A stretch of DNA of 64,000 bases from JBMDXK01 sp048594375 (GTDB lineage: Bacteria > Pseudomonadota > Alphaproteobacteria > Rhizobiales > Methylopilaceae). The position numbers and the translations under genes are program-made. Below the pieces are notes generated by a model. It had not been told where the DNA came from. It did not search any database and saw only the letters and a program-made list of their open reading frames with translations. Positions 18,406 to 27,148 of this stretch are shown here, in pieces (within the stretch, counting starts at the first letter, position 1; each line of letters starts with the position of its first letter). The DNA lies in assembly GCA_048594375.1 (NCBI GenBank), contig JBMDXK010000034.1, forward strand, positions 124,001-188,000. The letters are read 5' to 3'.

Positions 18406-18521
18406 TCCTCATCAGGTGCGTTAAAAAAAACGAGCCTACTGTGCATTATGTTCTTGCCCATTATCTTACTTTGCTCTAACCCGCCTAGAAAAGCTGCGCA
18501 AGGACTGAAGGTCATTTTTAC

Positions 18522-19085
18522 ATGTTTTTTGATATTTTTCGCACAAAAGCAAGCCGTGAACAACAAAAGACCGATCTGAACATCTACACGGCTTTGGTCA
18601 ATCAGGCGCGCCAGCCGGATTTTTATCGCGATTATGGCATTGCTGACACCCTTGATGGCCGCTTTGAAATGGTGGTTTTGCATGTATTCCTTTATTGCCA
18701 CCGTCTGAAAGCAGCCCCCTCCCCTGCCAAAAAAAGCGCTCAGAGAATCTTTGATACCATGGTAAGGGATCTTGATGGCTCCTTGCGTGAAATGGGCGTA
18801 GGCGATCTTTCGGTTGGCAAAAAAATTAAACCTATGATTGAGGTATTTTATGGGCGAACCGCAGCCTATAATACTGCTTTGGAAAGCGAAGACTTAACGC
18901 CACTTGTACAAGCCCTGCACCGCAATATATATGCGCTTGAAAACAACGCTGACCATTATGCAAACAAACTTGCTGTTTATGTCAGGGAAAGTGTAAAGCT
19001 TCTGGCGGCATACACGGATACGCAAATTGCACAAGGAGAGTTTGCGTTTGCCTCCCTTGAAACGTCAAGCACTCCTGCAAACTGA
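18522..19085 (+). CDS. Ubiquinol-cytochrome c chaperone family protein (CBP3-like)
   Basis: A 187-residue member of the Ubiq_cyt_C_chap family, homologous to yeast CBP3, which helps assemble cytochrome bc1. Recognisable segments are YGIADTLDGRFEMVVLHVFL, DTMVRDLDGSLREMGVGDL and VGKKIKPMIEVFYGR. The next gene, YceD/DUF177, starts 18 bp later and is probably co-transcribed. Confidence 0.9.
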   Translation: MFFDIFRTKASREQQKTDLNIYTALVNQARQPDFYRDYGIADTLDGRFEMVVLHVFLYCHRLKAAPSPAKKSAQRIFDTMVRDLDGSLREMGVGDLSVGKKIKPMIEVFYGRTAAYNTALESEDLTPLVQALHRNIYALENNADHYANKLAVYVRESVKLLAAYTDTQIAQGEFAFASLETSSTPAN

Positions 19086-19103
19086 TACGGAAATACATTT
19101 ACG

Positions 19104-19649
19104 ATGCCCCAAGAAGACCATCCTTATTCTTTGCCTCTGGCGGTCAGAACCATTCCTGCCGCTGGTAAACATCTTGTGCTTAAACCTTCACCGCAAGAAT
19201 GCGCTGCCATTGCTGCCTTTCTTGATATCAATGGGGTTGAAGACCTTGAAGCCACGCTGACCATCGTACCATGGCGCGACAAAGGCATTAAAGCCACCGG
19301 AAAACTTCAGGCAAAAGCCTTGCTGACCTGTGTTCTTTCCCATGAAGTCTTTGCGCACACGGTTGCGGAAGATATTCTCATGGTGTTTTCTGAAGAAGCC
19401 GCCAACGCCCATGATGAAAATATCGACTTTGATACCCTGATGGACGACAATGAAGAAGCTATCATTGATCCGATTGTAAATGGTCAAATTGATGCCGGCC
19501 ATATTATCACGGAATTTCTTGCGCTGGGTTTACCGCCTTTTCCACGCAAGCCAGATGTGGAAAGCCCTCTCCAGAACGAAGAGACCGTTATCAAGGAAGC
19601 GGAAAAACCTTTTGCCGTATTAAGCCAGCTCTTTAAAGAAAAGAATTGA
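19104..19649 (+). CDS. yceD: DUF177 (YceD) family protein
   Basis: A 181-residue DUF177 protein, in bacteria linked to 23S rRNA maturation and usually placed before rpmF-plsX-fabH. The acidic core has ALLTCVLSHEVFAHTVAEDI and the family signature DPIVNGQIDAGHIITEFLAL. It stands directly upstream of plsX, but no rpmF is present between them, as usual in Rhizobiales. Confidence 0.88.
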   Translation: MPQEDHPYSLPLAVRTIPAAGKHLVLKPSPQECAAIAAFLDINGVEDLEATLTIVPWRDKGIKATGKLQAKALLTCVLSHEVFAHTVAEDILMVFSEEAANAHDENIDFDTLMDDNEEAIIDPIVNGQIDAGHIITEFLALGLPPFPRKPDVESPLQNEETVIKEAEKPFAVLSQLFKEKN

Positions 19650-19711
19650 AAAGAATGTGCAAAACACCTTTTCAGTAAATCGTGTTTGAAATTTTTCAAA
19701 GAGTACACATC

Positions 19712-20782
19712 GTGCCAGCAGTCACACACCAAGAACCGATTATTATTGCACTGGATGCCATGGGCGGTGACCACGGGCCTTCCGTTGTCATTCCGGGAGC
19801 TGCGCAAGCCTTGCTCCGCCATCCCGAAAGCCGGTTTATCTTTGTCGGCAATTCCGGCCTTATCCAACCACTGCTTGATGCGCACCCTGCCCTCAAAGCC
19901 GTATCCACAATCCAGCATTGCGATGTTGCCATCCGCATGGATGAAAAGCCCAGTCAGGCGCTGCGCAATGGCAGACGCGTTTCCAGCATGTGGCAAGCGC
20001 TTGATCTGGTGAAATCCGGCGCAGCACATGTTGCGGTTTCCGCGGGCAATACCGGCGCGCTGATGGCCATGGCAAAAGTAAACCTGAAAATGCTGCAAGG
20101 GGTATCACGGCCAGCCATTGCTGCCCTGTGGCCTACCCTGAAAGAAGAAGCTGTGGTGCTGGATGTCGGGGCAACCATTGGCGCCGATGCACAGCAGCTG
20201 GTTGATTTTGCAGTCATGGGTGCAGCAATGGCGCGGATTGTGAAAGATATTGATCGCCCGACGGTCAGCCTTTTAAATATTGGTGAAGAAGAAATCAAAG
20301 GCAATGATGCTGTAAAAGAAGCTGCCGCCCTGCTGCGGAAAGCGCATTTCCCGGACATGGACTACAAAGGCTTTGCAGAAGGCAATGATATTGGCAAAGG
20401 CAATGTGGATGTAATTGTGACCGAAGGATTTTCCGGCAATATTGCACTGAAAACCGCTGAAGGAACCGCATCGCAAATTGGTGGATACCTCCGCTCGGCC
20501 ATGAAACGGACATGGCGGGCAAAACTGGGCTATTTGCTGGCAAAACCGGCTTTTGATGCCTTGCGTGAAAAAATGGATCCCCGCGCGGCCAATGGCGGGG
20601 TTTTTCTGGGGCTGAATGGTATTGTCATCAAAAGTCATGGCGGTACAGATGCCTGGGGTTTTGCCGCCGCCATTGAATTGGGTTATGAAATGGCGCGCTA
20701 TGATCTGTTGAACAAAATCACGGCTTCCATGGCACTTTATGCTTCTCAACACGCTCCCGATCAAACAGTAACCGAGGAATAA
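19712..20782 (+). CDS. plsX: Phosphate acyltransferase PlsX
   Basis: A 356-residue enzyme that makes acyl-phosphate from acyl-ACP, the first step of membrane phospholipid synthesis. The N-terminal IIIALDAMGGDHGPSVVIPG is diagnostic; later segments are VSAGNTGALMAMAKV, LDVGATIGADAQQL and VTEGFSGNIALKTAEG. The GTG at 19712 is preferred (GAG ribosome site, family-like start); an in-frame start at 19682 is possible. fabH follows after 5 bp. Confidence 0.94.
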   Translation: MPAVTHQEPIIIALDAMGGDHGPSVVIPGAAQALLRHPESRFIFVGNSGLIQPLLDAHPALKAVSTIQHCDVAIRMDEKPSQALRNGRRVSSMWQALDLVKSGAAHVAVSAGNTGALMAMAKVNLKMLQGVSRPAIAALWPTLKEEAVVLDVGATIGADAQQLVDFAVMGAAMARIVKDIDRPTVSLLNIGEEEIKGNDAVKEAAALLRKAHFPDMDYKGFAEGNDIGKGNVDVIVTEGFSGNIALKTAEGTASQIGGYLRSAMKRTWRAKLGYLLAKPAFDALREKMDPRAANGGVFLGLNGIVIKSHGGTDAWGFAAAIELGYEMARYDLLNKITASMALYASQHAPDQTVTEE

Positions 20783-20787
20783 TCACT

Positions 20788-21765
20788 GTGTCACATCTTC
20801 GTTCAGTCATTGTAGGGACAGGAAGTTATCTTCCCGAACGCATTTTAACCAATCAGGAACTTGCACAGAAGGTTGATACGTCGGATGAATGGATTGTGCA
20901 GCGTACCGGCATCCGTCAACGGCATATTGCTGCTACAGGCCAGACAACAGCCGATCTTGCTGAAAAGGCTGCCCTTGCAGCACTTGAAAATGCCGGTCTA
21001 ACTCCCGCAGATATCGATATTATCATTCTTGCAACCACAACGCCCGATTTGACCTTTCCGGCAACGGCGGCTCTTGTGCAGGGGCGTCTGGGCATGGCGC
21101 ATGGCTGCGCGTTTGATCTTCAGGCCGTTTGCTCCGGCTTTGTGTATGCGCTGACGGTAGCGGATAAATTTCTTACCTCTGGCAGCCATAAGCGTGCGCT
21201 GGTGATTGGTGCAGAAACCTTTTCGCGCCTGCTGGATTGGAATGACCGCACAACATGCGTGCTGTTTGGTGATGGCGCAGGTGCAGCTATTCTTGAGGCG
21301 CGTCCTGGCGCAGGTACAATGGCAGACCGTGGTATTCTCACCACGCATCTGCGCTCCGATGGCCGCCATCATGATAAGCTGTATGTGAATGGCGGGCCTT
21401 CCTCTACCCAGACTGTCGGCCATATTCAAATGGAAGGGCGTGAAGTATTTCGCCATGCTGTAGGAATGATTACCGATGTTATTGAAGATGCCTTTCAAGT
21501 AACAGGGTTAACTGCTGATTCAATTGACTGGTTTGTTCCGCACCAGGCAAATCGTCGTATAATTGAAAGCAGCGCAACCAAATTGGGAATCTCCCTTGAA
21601 AAAGTAATCATAAGCGTTGATCTTCATGGAAATACTTCCGCAGCATCTATACCTTTAGCTTTTGATAAAGCGCGCCGTGAAGGGTATATAAAAGAGGGTC
21701 AGAGCGTATTATTAGAGTCTATGGGCGGCGGATTTACATGGGGCTCCGCCATAATACGTATGTAA
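20788..21765 (+). CDS. fabH: 3-oxoacyl-[ACP] synthase III
   Basis: A 325-residue KAS III, which starts fatty acid synthesis by condensing acetyl-CoA with malonyl-ACP. The catalytic Cys is in AFDLQAVCSGFVYAL, with His in WFVPHQANRRI and Asn in DLHGNTSAASIPLA. The start is GTG at 20788, after a GAGG site. It forms an operon with yceD and plsX; ihfA follows 72 bp later. Confidence 0.96.
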   Translation: MSHLRSVIVGTGSYLPERILTNQELAQKVDTSDEWIVQRTGIRQRHIAATGQTTADLAEKAALAALENAGLTPADIDIIILATTTPDLTFPATAALVQGRLGMAHGCAFDLQAVCSGFVYALTVADKFLTSGSHKRALVIGAETFSRLLDWNDRTTCVLFGDGAGAAILEARPGAGTMADRGILTTHLRSDGRHHDKLYVNGGPSSTQTVGHIQMEGREVFRHAVGMITDVIEDAFQVTGLTADSIDWFVPHQANRRIIESSATKLGISLEKVIISVDLHGNTSAASIPLAFDKARREGYIKEGQSVLLESMGGGFTWGSAIIRM

Positions 21766-21837
21766 ATACTTTTGACCTTTTGATTTTTATCTTGTAAGCT
21801 CAGTATTATAGTGCGGAGCTGAATTAAGGATAGGGTC

Positions 21838-22155
21838 ATGGGCGAACGTACGATTACCCGAGCGGATCTCAGTGAAGCCGTTTATCAGAAGGTTGGATTG
21901 TCACGGACAGAGTCATCCAGCCTTGTGGAAATGGTTCTTGAGGAAATCGGTGCAAACTTAGAAAAAGGCGGGTTGGTAAAGCTGTCTTCTTTCGGATCTT
22001 TTGTGGTGCGCTCGAAAGGGCAGCGTATTGGCAGAAATCCGAAAAGCGGTCAGGAAGTACCTATTCCACCACGCAAAGTACTGGTTTTTAAACCAAGCAA
22101 TATTTTGCGCGATCGTATAAATGGAATAGCCTCATCTCACAAAGATGATGATTAG
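21838..22155 (+). CDS. ihfA: Integration host factor subunit alpha
   Basis: A 105-residue HU/IHF-fold DNA-bending protein. The N-terminal helices start RTITRADLSEAVYQK and the DNA-binding arm has GRNPKSGQEVPIPPRKVLVFKPS. It acts with IhfB in replication, transcription and recombination. Its position between fabH and a MerR gene is the usual alphaproteobacterial order. The conserved Pro of the intercalating arm is present. Confidence 0.95.
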   Translation: MGERTITRADLSEAVYQKVGLSRTESSSLVEMVLEEIGANLEKGGLVKLSSFGSFVVRSKGQRIGRNPKSGQEVPIPPRKVLVFKPSNILRDRINGIASSHKDDD

Positions 22156-22957
22156 AACAACGCAAATAACGTGTCACATACAAGGCAAAGATAATTGCTT
22201 TTTCGCAACAGATATTGATAAGACAATTACTTTGTCAGTCTTTTTCTGAGTTATAATTGCAGTGTAGTGACACACTTCCTTCCAGTATTTCTCAAAAAAT
22301 ATGGCATTGGCGTGTTTACAAAATGCTATGGCACTTTCAGTAAAAATGTATAAGGGTTTTTACTGCCCTGCGCTGCCCTACGGGTAACTTCGCTGGCCGT
22401 TAGCTGCCTATACAATCAGCTCTTTCAGAGTATTCGGCTTTGGAATAAAATTGTGCCACCCTCTTTATATATTGTTCTGAAGTAGAGCGCGTTTTTTTAG
22501 TATAATATGTGCAGATGTTTGCCGCTCACAACACGGTACCCCCTCTCGCGCTTTAAAGCGTTGTTCCCAATCAATGCAAGGTTTTTTAGACAGAACCCAT
22601 TATTCATCAATCACTTATATTGATTTACTGCTTCTTATTAAAATCATTTCCCGCAAGACATTTGCAAGAATCATAAAAGCGTTTTATTATTGTTTTGTTA
22701 GGGTTTGCAGAGATTCCTTATACTGTTTTCCATTGTTTTTCTGGAGAATGCGTTCTTGATCTGTCGCTACTCCCGAAGCGTGTTAAAGTATTCAAGATAA
22801 GCCTGATGTGTTTGTATCGCGCAATGTCTAGCAGATTTTTTTCCTTTAAATAAAGCATAATAAAATGATTATGCACACGCTAAGTCAGTCTTTGCTTTTA
22901 CGCAGTTTATTGTGCGGATGTTAGGCACTTTTACTACAATTGCTAGAGAAAAGGGCA
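22156..22957. other. Long intergenic region ihfA-merR with copy D of the AT-rich repeat
   Basis: About 800 bases without a supportable gene; the short ORF at 22574-22759 has no ribosome site and no protein-like composition. Near 22852-22915 the modules AATAAAATGATTATGC, AGTCAGTCTTTGCTTTTA and CGCAGTTTATTG follow the order of the intergenic repeat seen at 7.65 and 17.4 kb. A short GC-rich island (about 22365-22415) is unexplained. Confidence 0.4.
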
Positions 22958-23650
22958 ATGAACGTGAATAAAGCTCCTGATGCCTTCAGAACCATCAGCG
23001 AAGTGGCAGAAGACCTTGATCTGCCGCAGCATGTTCTTCGCTTTTGGGAAACGCGCTTTCCTCAGATCAAGCCTCTCAAACGCGGTGGCGGGCGGCGCTA
23101 TTACCGCCCGGATGATGTGCTTCTTCTTCGGGGTATTCGTCACCTCCTGTATGGTGAAGGCTATACAATTAAAGGGGTTCAGCGCATCATTCGGGAAGAA
23201 GGTGCAAGACACGTTATGGCTTTGTGGCAGGACAATTCAGACCAAGCCGGTTACGTTTCCTCGCCTGATTACAATTCCGCTCTCTCCAGCCTGAAACAGG
23301 ATCCCCAAGCCTATGCGCCACCCACTCATCGGGAACAATATCCCCTCTGGAGCGTGGAAGACAATGACCCCGATCACTCCCGTTCAGATGAAGATGGGGA
23401 TTACACCCCTCTATCGGAAGATTTTATTGAGGATGACTTCTCCCAGCTTTCTGAAGCCGAATTAGCCGTACCTGCGTTTATAGAGCCCAAGAAAATTCAA
23501 GAGATTGTTCACATCTCGCCAGACACAGCTCAACTTAAAAAAACTCCGCCCGCACAGCCTGCAGGATTAAGTGGCGATGACAACAGAAAGCTTCAAGCAA
23601 CCCTTTATGAACTTATGGAATGCAAGCGTATTCTTCAGGGGATCCACTGA
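22958..23650 (+). CDS. MerR family transcriptional regulator
   Basis: A 230-residue regulator with an N-terminal MerR-type winged helix-turn-helix: ISEVAEDLDLPQHVLRFWE, then KRGGGRRYYRPDDVLLLRGI and the wing helix YTIKGVQRIIREEG. The rest is acidic and lacks metal-binding Cys, so it is not a classical metal sensor. Its place after ihfA is conserved in alphaproteobacteria. The start is unsure: ATG 22958, GTG 22964 or the upstream TTG 22940 are possible. Confidence 0.85.
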   Translation: MNVNKAPDAFRTISEVAEDLDLPQHVLRFWETRFPQIKPLKRGGGRRYYRPDDVLLLRGIRHLLYGEGYTIKGVQRIIREEGARHVMALWQDNSDQAGYVSSPDYNSALSSLKQDPQAYAPPTHREQYPLWSVEDNDPDHSRSDEDGDYTPLSEDFIEDDFSQLSEAELAVPAFIEPKKIQEIVHISPDTAQLKKTPPAQPAGLSGDDNRKLQATLYELMECKRILQGIH

Positions 23651-23682
23651 AATTACGCATAAAGCCTACATGCTGAGAAGCT

Positions 23683-24696
23683 CTATTGCCGAATAATTTC
23701 GGAATAGTGTTTGCTGTTCCCGGCTCTTATGCCTTTCTGGCTGATCTGCGCTTGTTTGCGAATAAGTGATAAAGGCTTATCCGTATCAATAAGCCTGTGA
23801 TTGTATAGATAATCAGGAACATAACCTGAAAGCAAAATTCGCCAATCCATCGCTAAGGCAGGATCAAGCACACGGCCAAGATGGAAAATAACTGTTGTGC
23901 AATTTGTTGTGAGTGTGTTGTAAAAACGCGGCTTTCCAGCCAGCTCGTTTCCCAGTGCAACAAATCCGAGAAAGAGTTCTTTTTGAACGTTATGAGGTAT
24001 ATCCAGCGCATAGAGTGATACACTTTCCTTGCGCATATTGGTGCGCAGCCGGATAATATCGCGTTCATCCGCCGCAATCAAAACCAATTCATACGCTTTA
24101 AAAAAACCCGCCACTTCAGAAAATTCTTCATTCGCTTCCCTTCTGATTTCCGCAGAAAAAACAACCCGCTGACCGTCACTAAATCCAAAGCTGACCAACG
24201 TATGTGCAATCGCCAATGAAGACCATGTCGAGCTTATCACATCAACAGAAACCAGCGTATCAAGCTGATATTGCCTCTGCTCCCAACGGGGGATGAATTG
24301 CGTATCCGTCAGCCATGCAAAATTTCGCACATTGTGCAAAGTGACAGCTTGCCCCTCCTTGTGACCCGTAACGCCATGCGCCACATCCCCCGCCCAGTTG
24401 CGCTCATTTGACGGCTTAATGCCCACCCACCACAACGTTGCACATGCCACACTGCCAAAGATAAGAAATAATGCCCAATTTTCTCTGCTGCAAAAAAGAA
24501 AAAGCAAGGCACTTATAAAAAGAATCCCCCCAAAAACCATAACCGCAACACGCGCACCTGCTTCAAGCTGTACCCAAACCGCACACGCCATAAACAGACC
24601 AAACGCCAGCCAAAAAATGACAAGAATAAGCTTTCCAAGCATCCCGGCTGGAAAGAAAAAAATCTTTTTCAACTGTGATTGATGCTCTGTAACCAT
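23683..24696 (-). CDS. DUF4105 membrane protein
   Basis: A 337-residue protein. Three hydrophobic segments fill about residues 15-90 and a DUF4105-type domain follows: WSSLAIAHTLVSFGFSDGQR, PHNVQKELFLGFVALGNELA and the Cys-containing YNTLTTNCTTVIFH. The Cys and neighbouring His suggest a papain-like arrangement, but activity is unproven. The ATG at 24696 is chosen (MVTEHQSQLK); an earlier one at 24729 adds 11 residues. It converges with merR. Confidence 0.8.
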   Translation of the reverse strand: MVTEHQSQLKKIFFFPAGMLGKLILVIFWLAFGLFMACAVWVQLEAGARVAVMVFGGILFISALLFLFCSRENWALFLIFGSVACATLWWVGIKPSNERNWAGDVAHGVTGHKEGQAVTLHNVRNFAWLTDTQFIPRWEQRQYQLDTLVSVDVISSTWSSLAIAHTLVSFGFSDGQRVVFSAEIRREANEEFSEVAGFFKAYELVLIAADERDIIRLRTNMRKESVSLYALDIPHNVQKELFLGFVALGNELAGKPRFYNTLTTNCTTVIFHLGRVLDPALAMDWRILLSGYVPDYLYNHRLIDTDKPLSLIRKQAQISQKGIRAGNSKHYSEIIRQ

Positions 24697-25020
24697 GATC
24701 CTAAAACCTGTATATAGCCCAAGACACATAAAATGATTGCTTTATTGGAAGTCAACGTCCAGCACCCCCCTCAGGGCAACGTAGAGCAAAAAAAATAGAG
24801 GCTTACCGAAAATAAGCGCCGTTGTTTTGCTGTGCGTTTGCCATAACCTATAGCCGCAAGCCCTGCTGTTAGGCGTTTATTGCGTCACCTTTTATACACT
24901 CATTTCAGGCATCTCTATTTTAAAAATTATAACCCTGTGCAAAACATCCAAAAAATGGTTTTTTATAGCAGAAAAGCTTTGACGTGCGCGCATCATTCCA
25001 GTACACAGTCCTCATAGAGA
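24697..25020. repeat. DUF4105-tRNA gap with copy E of the AT-rich repeat
   Basis: About 320 bases without a gene. At 24704-24744 TATATAGCCCAAGACACAT, AAAATGATTG and CTTTATTGGAAGTC resemble the end module of the copy at 17.46 kb (AAAATGATTATTTTATTGG). The remainder should carry the tRNA promoter, but no clear hexamers were identified. Confidence 0.4.
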
Positions 25021-25096
25021 GAGCGCGTAGCTCAGCTGGTAGAGCAACTGACTTTTAATCAGTAGGTCCAGGGTTCGAATCCCTGCGCGCTCACCA
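25021..25096 (+). tRNA. tRNA-Lys (anticodon TTT)
   Basis: A 76-nt cloverleaf. The acceptor GAGCGCG pairs with CGCGCTC, the D stem is GCTC/GAGC, the anticodon stem is ACTGA/TCAGT around loop CTTTTAA (anticodon TTT, Lys), and the T stem is CAGGG/CCCTG with loop TTCGAAT. CCA is encoded (25094-25096). The prophage terminus lies only about 50 bp downstream and does not disrupt the gene. Confidence 0.97.
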
Positions 25097-25118
25097 AGAA
25101 TTTCTTGGTGTTTTATCT
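25092..25118 (+). terminator. tRNA-Lys terminator
   Basis: The inverted repeat CACCAAGAA / TTCTTGGTG followed by TTTTAT. It begins inside the discriminator-CCA end of the tRNA, so the terminator uses the tRNA 3' end as one arm. Confidence 0.75.
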
Positions 25119-25144
25119 CTCTCCATTTTGTGTGACCATACAGT

Positions 25145-25240
25145 TGTAGCGCGCAAAATATGTGTAGCTGTTGTAGTGTAGCGCGCAAAATATAATGGCC
25201 GAACGCGCAAGATATAATGGCAGCGCCAAATATCATTTTA
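25145..25240 (+). repeat. Prophage right-end transposase-type binding sites
   Basis: Tandem sites: TGTAGCGCGCAAAATATG (25145-25162), TGTAGCGCGCAAAATAT (25177-25193), GCGCAAGATATAATGGC (25205-25221, 16/17 match to 25183-25199, exactly 22 bp away) and a weaker GCGCCAAATATCATT (from 25223). Mu-type ends carry three such sites with a TG terminus. The first site begins with TG, so 25145 is the best candidate for the terminal base. Confidence 0.65.
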
Positions 25241-25250
25241 AGGCGTGTTT

Positions 25251-25277
25251 AAGGGGCATTGAACGCCCCTTTTATTT
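25251..25277 (+). terminator. Terminator just inside the prophage right end
   Basis: Stem AAGGGGC / GCCCCTT with a 7-base loop, followed on the plus strand by TTATTTTG. It would stop transcription entering from the tRNA side and insulate the terminal gene at 25359. Confidence 0.75.
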
Positions 25278-25358
25278 TGTCGGTTACACAGCACGGCGAC
25301 TCAGGCAGGATGCATTCCGAATGCACTTAGATGTCAAAACAAGAGAGAGCGCCGTTCT

Positions 25359-25961
25359 ATGACTAAACCAAAACTGGCCGACCTTTCACGACAGGCTTAT
25401 AGCTTGGAAGATGTGATGCAGATCATGCAGGAGCTATCCAGTAAAGATGACCGTGAGGCTGCCATTGTTGGAGCTGCCATAATCGAAGCGGAGTTGGAAA
25501 AGCTACTTCGTAGTCACATGGTTGGCTTAGATGAAAATGCGGGCAATGAACTGTTCAGCCGATCTGCACCGCTTGCTACAGCATGGGCAAAAGCGAAGGT
25601 CGCAATGGCGCTGGGCTTCATATCCAAAGAACTACAAGCCGACATTACGCAACTAGGTAAGATCCGCAACGCCTTTGCACATAGTGCAAGGAGCTTAACA
25701 TTTTCACACAGTTTGGTATCAGAGGAATGTGCTAAGCTTACCATGACTAACGAGGCTGCTCTTCGACGTCAAATCGATAACTTGCCGCATGATGCCGAAG
25801 AGCCAGATGCGCTGGTTATTACCGATGAACTTGGATTTGTTGGTTTTAAAACTATCCTGTCAGATAGCAAAACTTCTAGGTCTCGCTATCTGAATTGCGT
25901 CATTTGCATCTGGTTTGTGTTAATAGCAAATTCAACTAATCCCACCAATGATACTGTTTAA
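25359..25961 (+). CDS. MltR-like protein with HEPN-type RN-x3-H motif (prophage accessory gene)
   Basis: A 200-residue, mostly helical protein. Residues about 25-135 match the MltR pattern: ELEKLLRSHMVG, PLATAWAKAKVAMALGFI and ITQLGKIRNAFAHSARSLTF. The last contains R-N-x3-H, the catalytic motif type of HEPN RNases. It reads opposite to the late genes, next to the phage terminus, where Mu-like phages keep accessory genes. The last 30 residues are atypical and overlap the 3' end of the convergent gene, so the frame may have lost its ancestral stop. Possible roles are regulation or defence; neither is proven. Confidence 0.6.
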   Translation: MTKPKLADLSRQAYSLEDVMQIMQELSSKDDREAAIVGAAIIEAELEKLLRSHMVGLDENAGNELFSRSAPLATAWAKAKVAMALGFISKELQADITQLGKIRNAFAHSARSLTFSHSLVSEECAKLTMTNEAALRRQIDNLPHDAEEPDALVITDELGFVGFKTILSDSKTSRSRYLNCVICIWFVLIANSTNPTNDTV

Positions 25962-26192
25962 CGTCCCATCTGACTCCGTCACATGCTTCATAAATGGTTC
26001 ATAACCGAGCAACTTTACAGATTCCATGATGATGTACGCATCATGGAGATATTCACTGGCACGATAGTCTTCGGGATGGTACAGCCCCAAGAGTTCGATA
26101 ACAGCCTTTGCCATATCATCATTCGGCTTGTTGTTTTTAATGATGTTTTCAATGGCTGTTAAACGATGATCCTGTTGAACGGTATCAGTCAT
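25932..26192 (-). CDS. Hypothetical protein, last gene of the late transcript
   Basis: An 86-residue acidic protein, not recognised. It is probably helical, with no Cys cluster or membrane segment. A GGAGAAAG site precedes the ATG, which overlaps the dam stop in ATGA form, so it is translated with dam. Its 3' end overlaps the convergent MltR-like gene by 30 bp. It could be an accessory of the methylase; no domain evidence. Confidence 0.6.
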   Translation of the reverse strand: MTDTVQQDHRLTAIENIIKNNKPNDDMAKAVIELLGLYHPEDYRASEYLHDAYIIMESVKLLGYEPFMKHVTESDGTLNSIIGGIS

Positions 26193-27007
26193 ATGCTTTC
26201 TCCTGTTGAGTTACTAATAATCAATTCCCTTGCCGGTGAAGCCTTCCCGCCAGCCGTGTAGTTCAGCACCACGCCTTCAATGTCGAACCCTGCGAACAGT
26301 TCGCGGATCTGCGGCACGTCATTGATGGACATGATGAAGCGGCCTTTTATGTGCCGGAGACGGTCGGCCAGCTTGGCAAATTCCGATCGTGGGAACAGGT
26401 CTTTGCCGTAGTAGTTCTCTGTGCCGAAGTATGGCGGGTCGATATAAAAAAGTGTGTCGGCGCGGTCGTAGCGGTCGATAAACTCCAGCCAGTCCAGATT
26501 TTCCAAGATCACACCGGCCAGACGCTCATGCGCTTCTTCCAGTATTGAGCCGAGCTTGTTCAGATTGAACCGGCCGCCCCGTTCGTAATCAATTCCAAAT
26601 GTCCGGCTGGCCACCTTGCCGCCAAAGCTGATTTTCTGAAGGTATAAGAACCGCGCTGCGCGTTCGAGATCGGTCAGGCTGGCCGGATCACAAGCCTTCA
26701 ACCGTTCAAACTCTTTGCGGCTGGTAATCTGGTATTTCAGGCAGTCCATAAATTGCGGGTAGTGCCGCTGCAGAATGCGGAACAGGTTTATAACGTCCGT
26801 TGAACGGTCGTTTAACACCTCGCAATGTGGTGCCGACCTGCGCCGAAAAAAGACACCTCCCATGCCAGCGAAGGGTTCGGCGTAAATTTTATGCGGAGTG
26901 GCTTCAATCTGTGTACACAATTGTTTTGCCAAGGCTCTTTTGCCGCCGATGTATGGGGCAACAGGAGCGACAGGCTGGACAGAACGGAATGCAGGTTCAA
27001 AATGCAT
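26189..27007 (-). CDS. D12-class DNA adenine N6-methyltransferase (Dam-like)
   Basis: A 272-residue adenine methylase. Motif I region PYIGGKRALAKQLCTQI and YAEPFAGMGGVFFRR bind SAM; the catalytic motif IV is LFYIDPPYFGTENYY. It resembles phage Dam enzymes that methylate GATC-type sites. Located near the right end, it takes the place of the Mu mom modification gene and probably shields phage DNA from host restriction. The ATG at 27007 is preferred to the GTG at 27031. Confidence 0.93.
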   Translation of the reverse strand: MHFEPAFRSVQPVAPVAPYIGGKRALAKQLCTQIEATPHKIYAEPFAGMGGVFFRRRSAPHCEVLNDRSTDVINLFRILQRHYPQFMDCLKYQITSRKEFERLKACDPASLTDLERAARFLYLQKISFGGKVASRTFGIDYERGGRFNLNKLGSILEEAHERLAGVILENLDWLEFIDRYDRADTLFYIDPPYFGTENYYGKDLFPRSEFAKLADRLRHIKGRFIMSINDVPQIRELFAGFDIEGVVLNYTAGGKASPARELIISNSTGESI

Positions 27008-27148
27008 GGTATTACTCAAAAAATCTGCCACACTTGTTTTTGCTCGGCTGAGCGCGGGTGTGACGGTTATCTTTTCGGTTCTGTCAGGCGGGATTGCTTG
27101 CTGGCTTTGCCCCGCCGTTAGAGCGTTTCCGCGCTCTGACCACCCGCA

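Noticed and set aside
22574..22759. A 61-codon ORF in the ihfA-merR gap
   Set aside because: No ribosome site, AT-rich hydrophobic/basic translation typical of non-coding DNA.
25021..25096. tRNA-Lys as an integrase attachment site
   Set aside because: No tyrosine integrase is found, the element has MuA/MuB, and there is no copy of the tRNA 3' end at the other side within the window. The closeness appears accidental.
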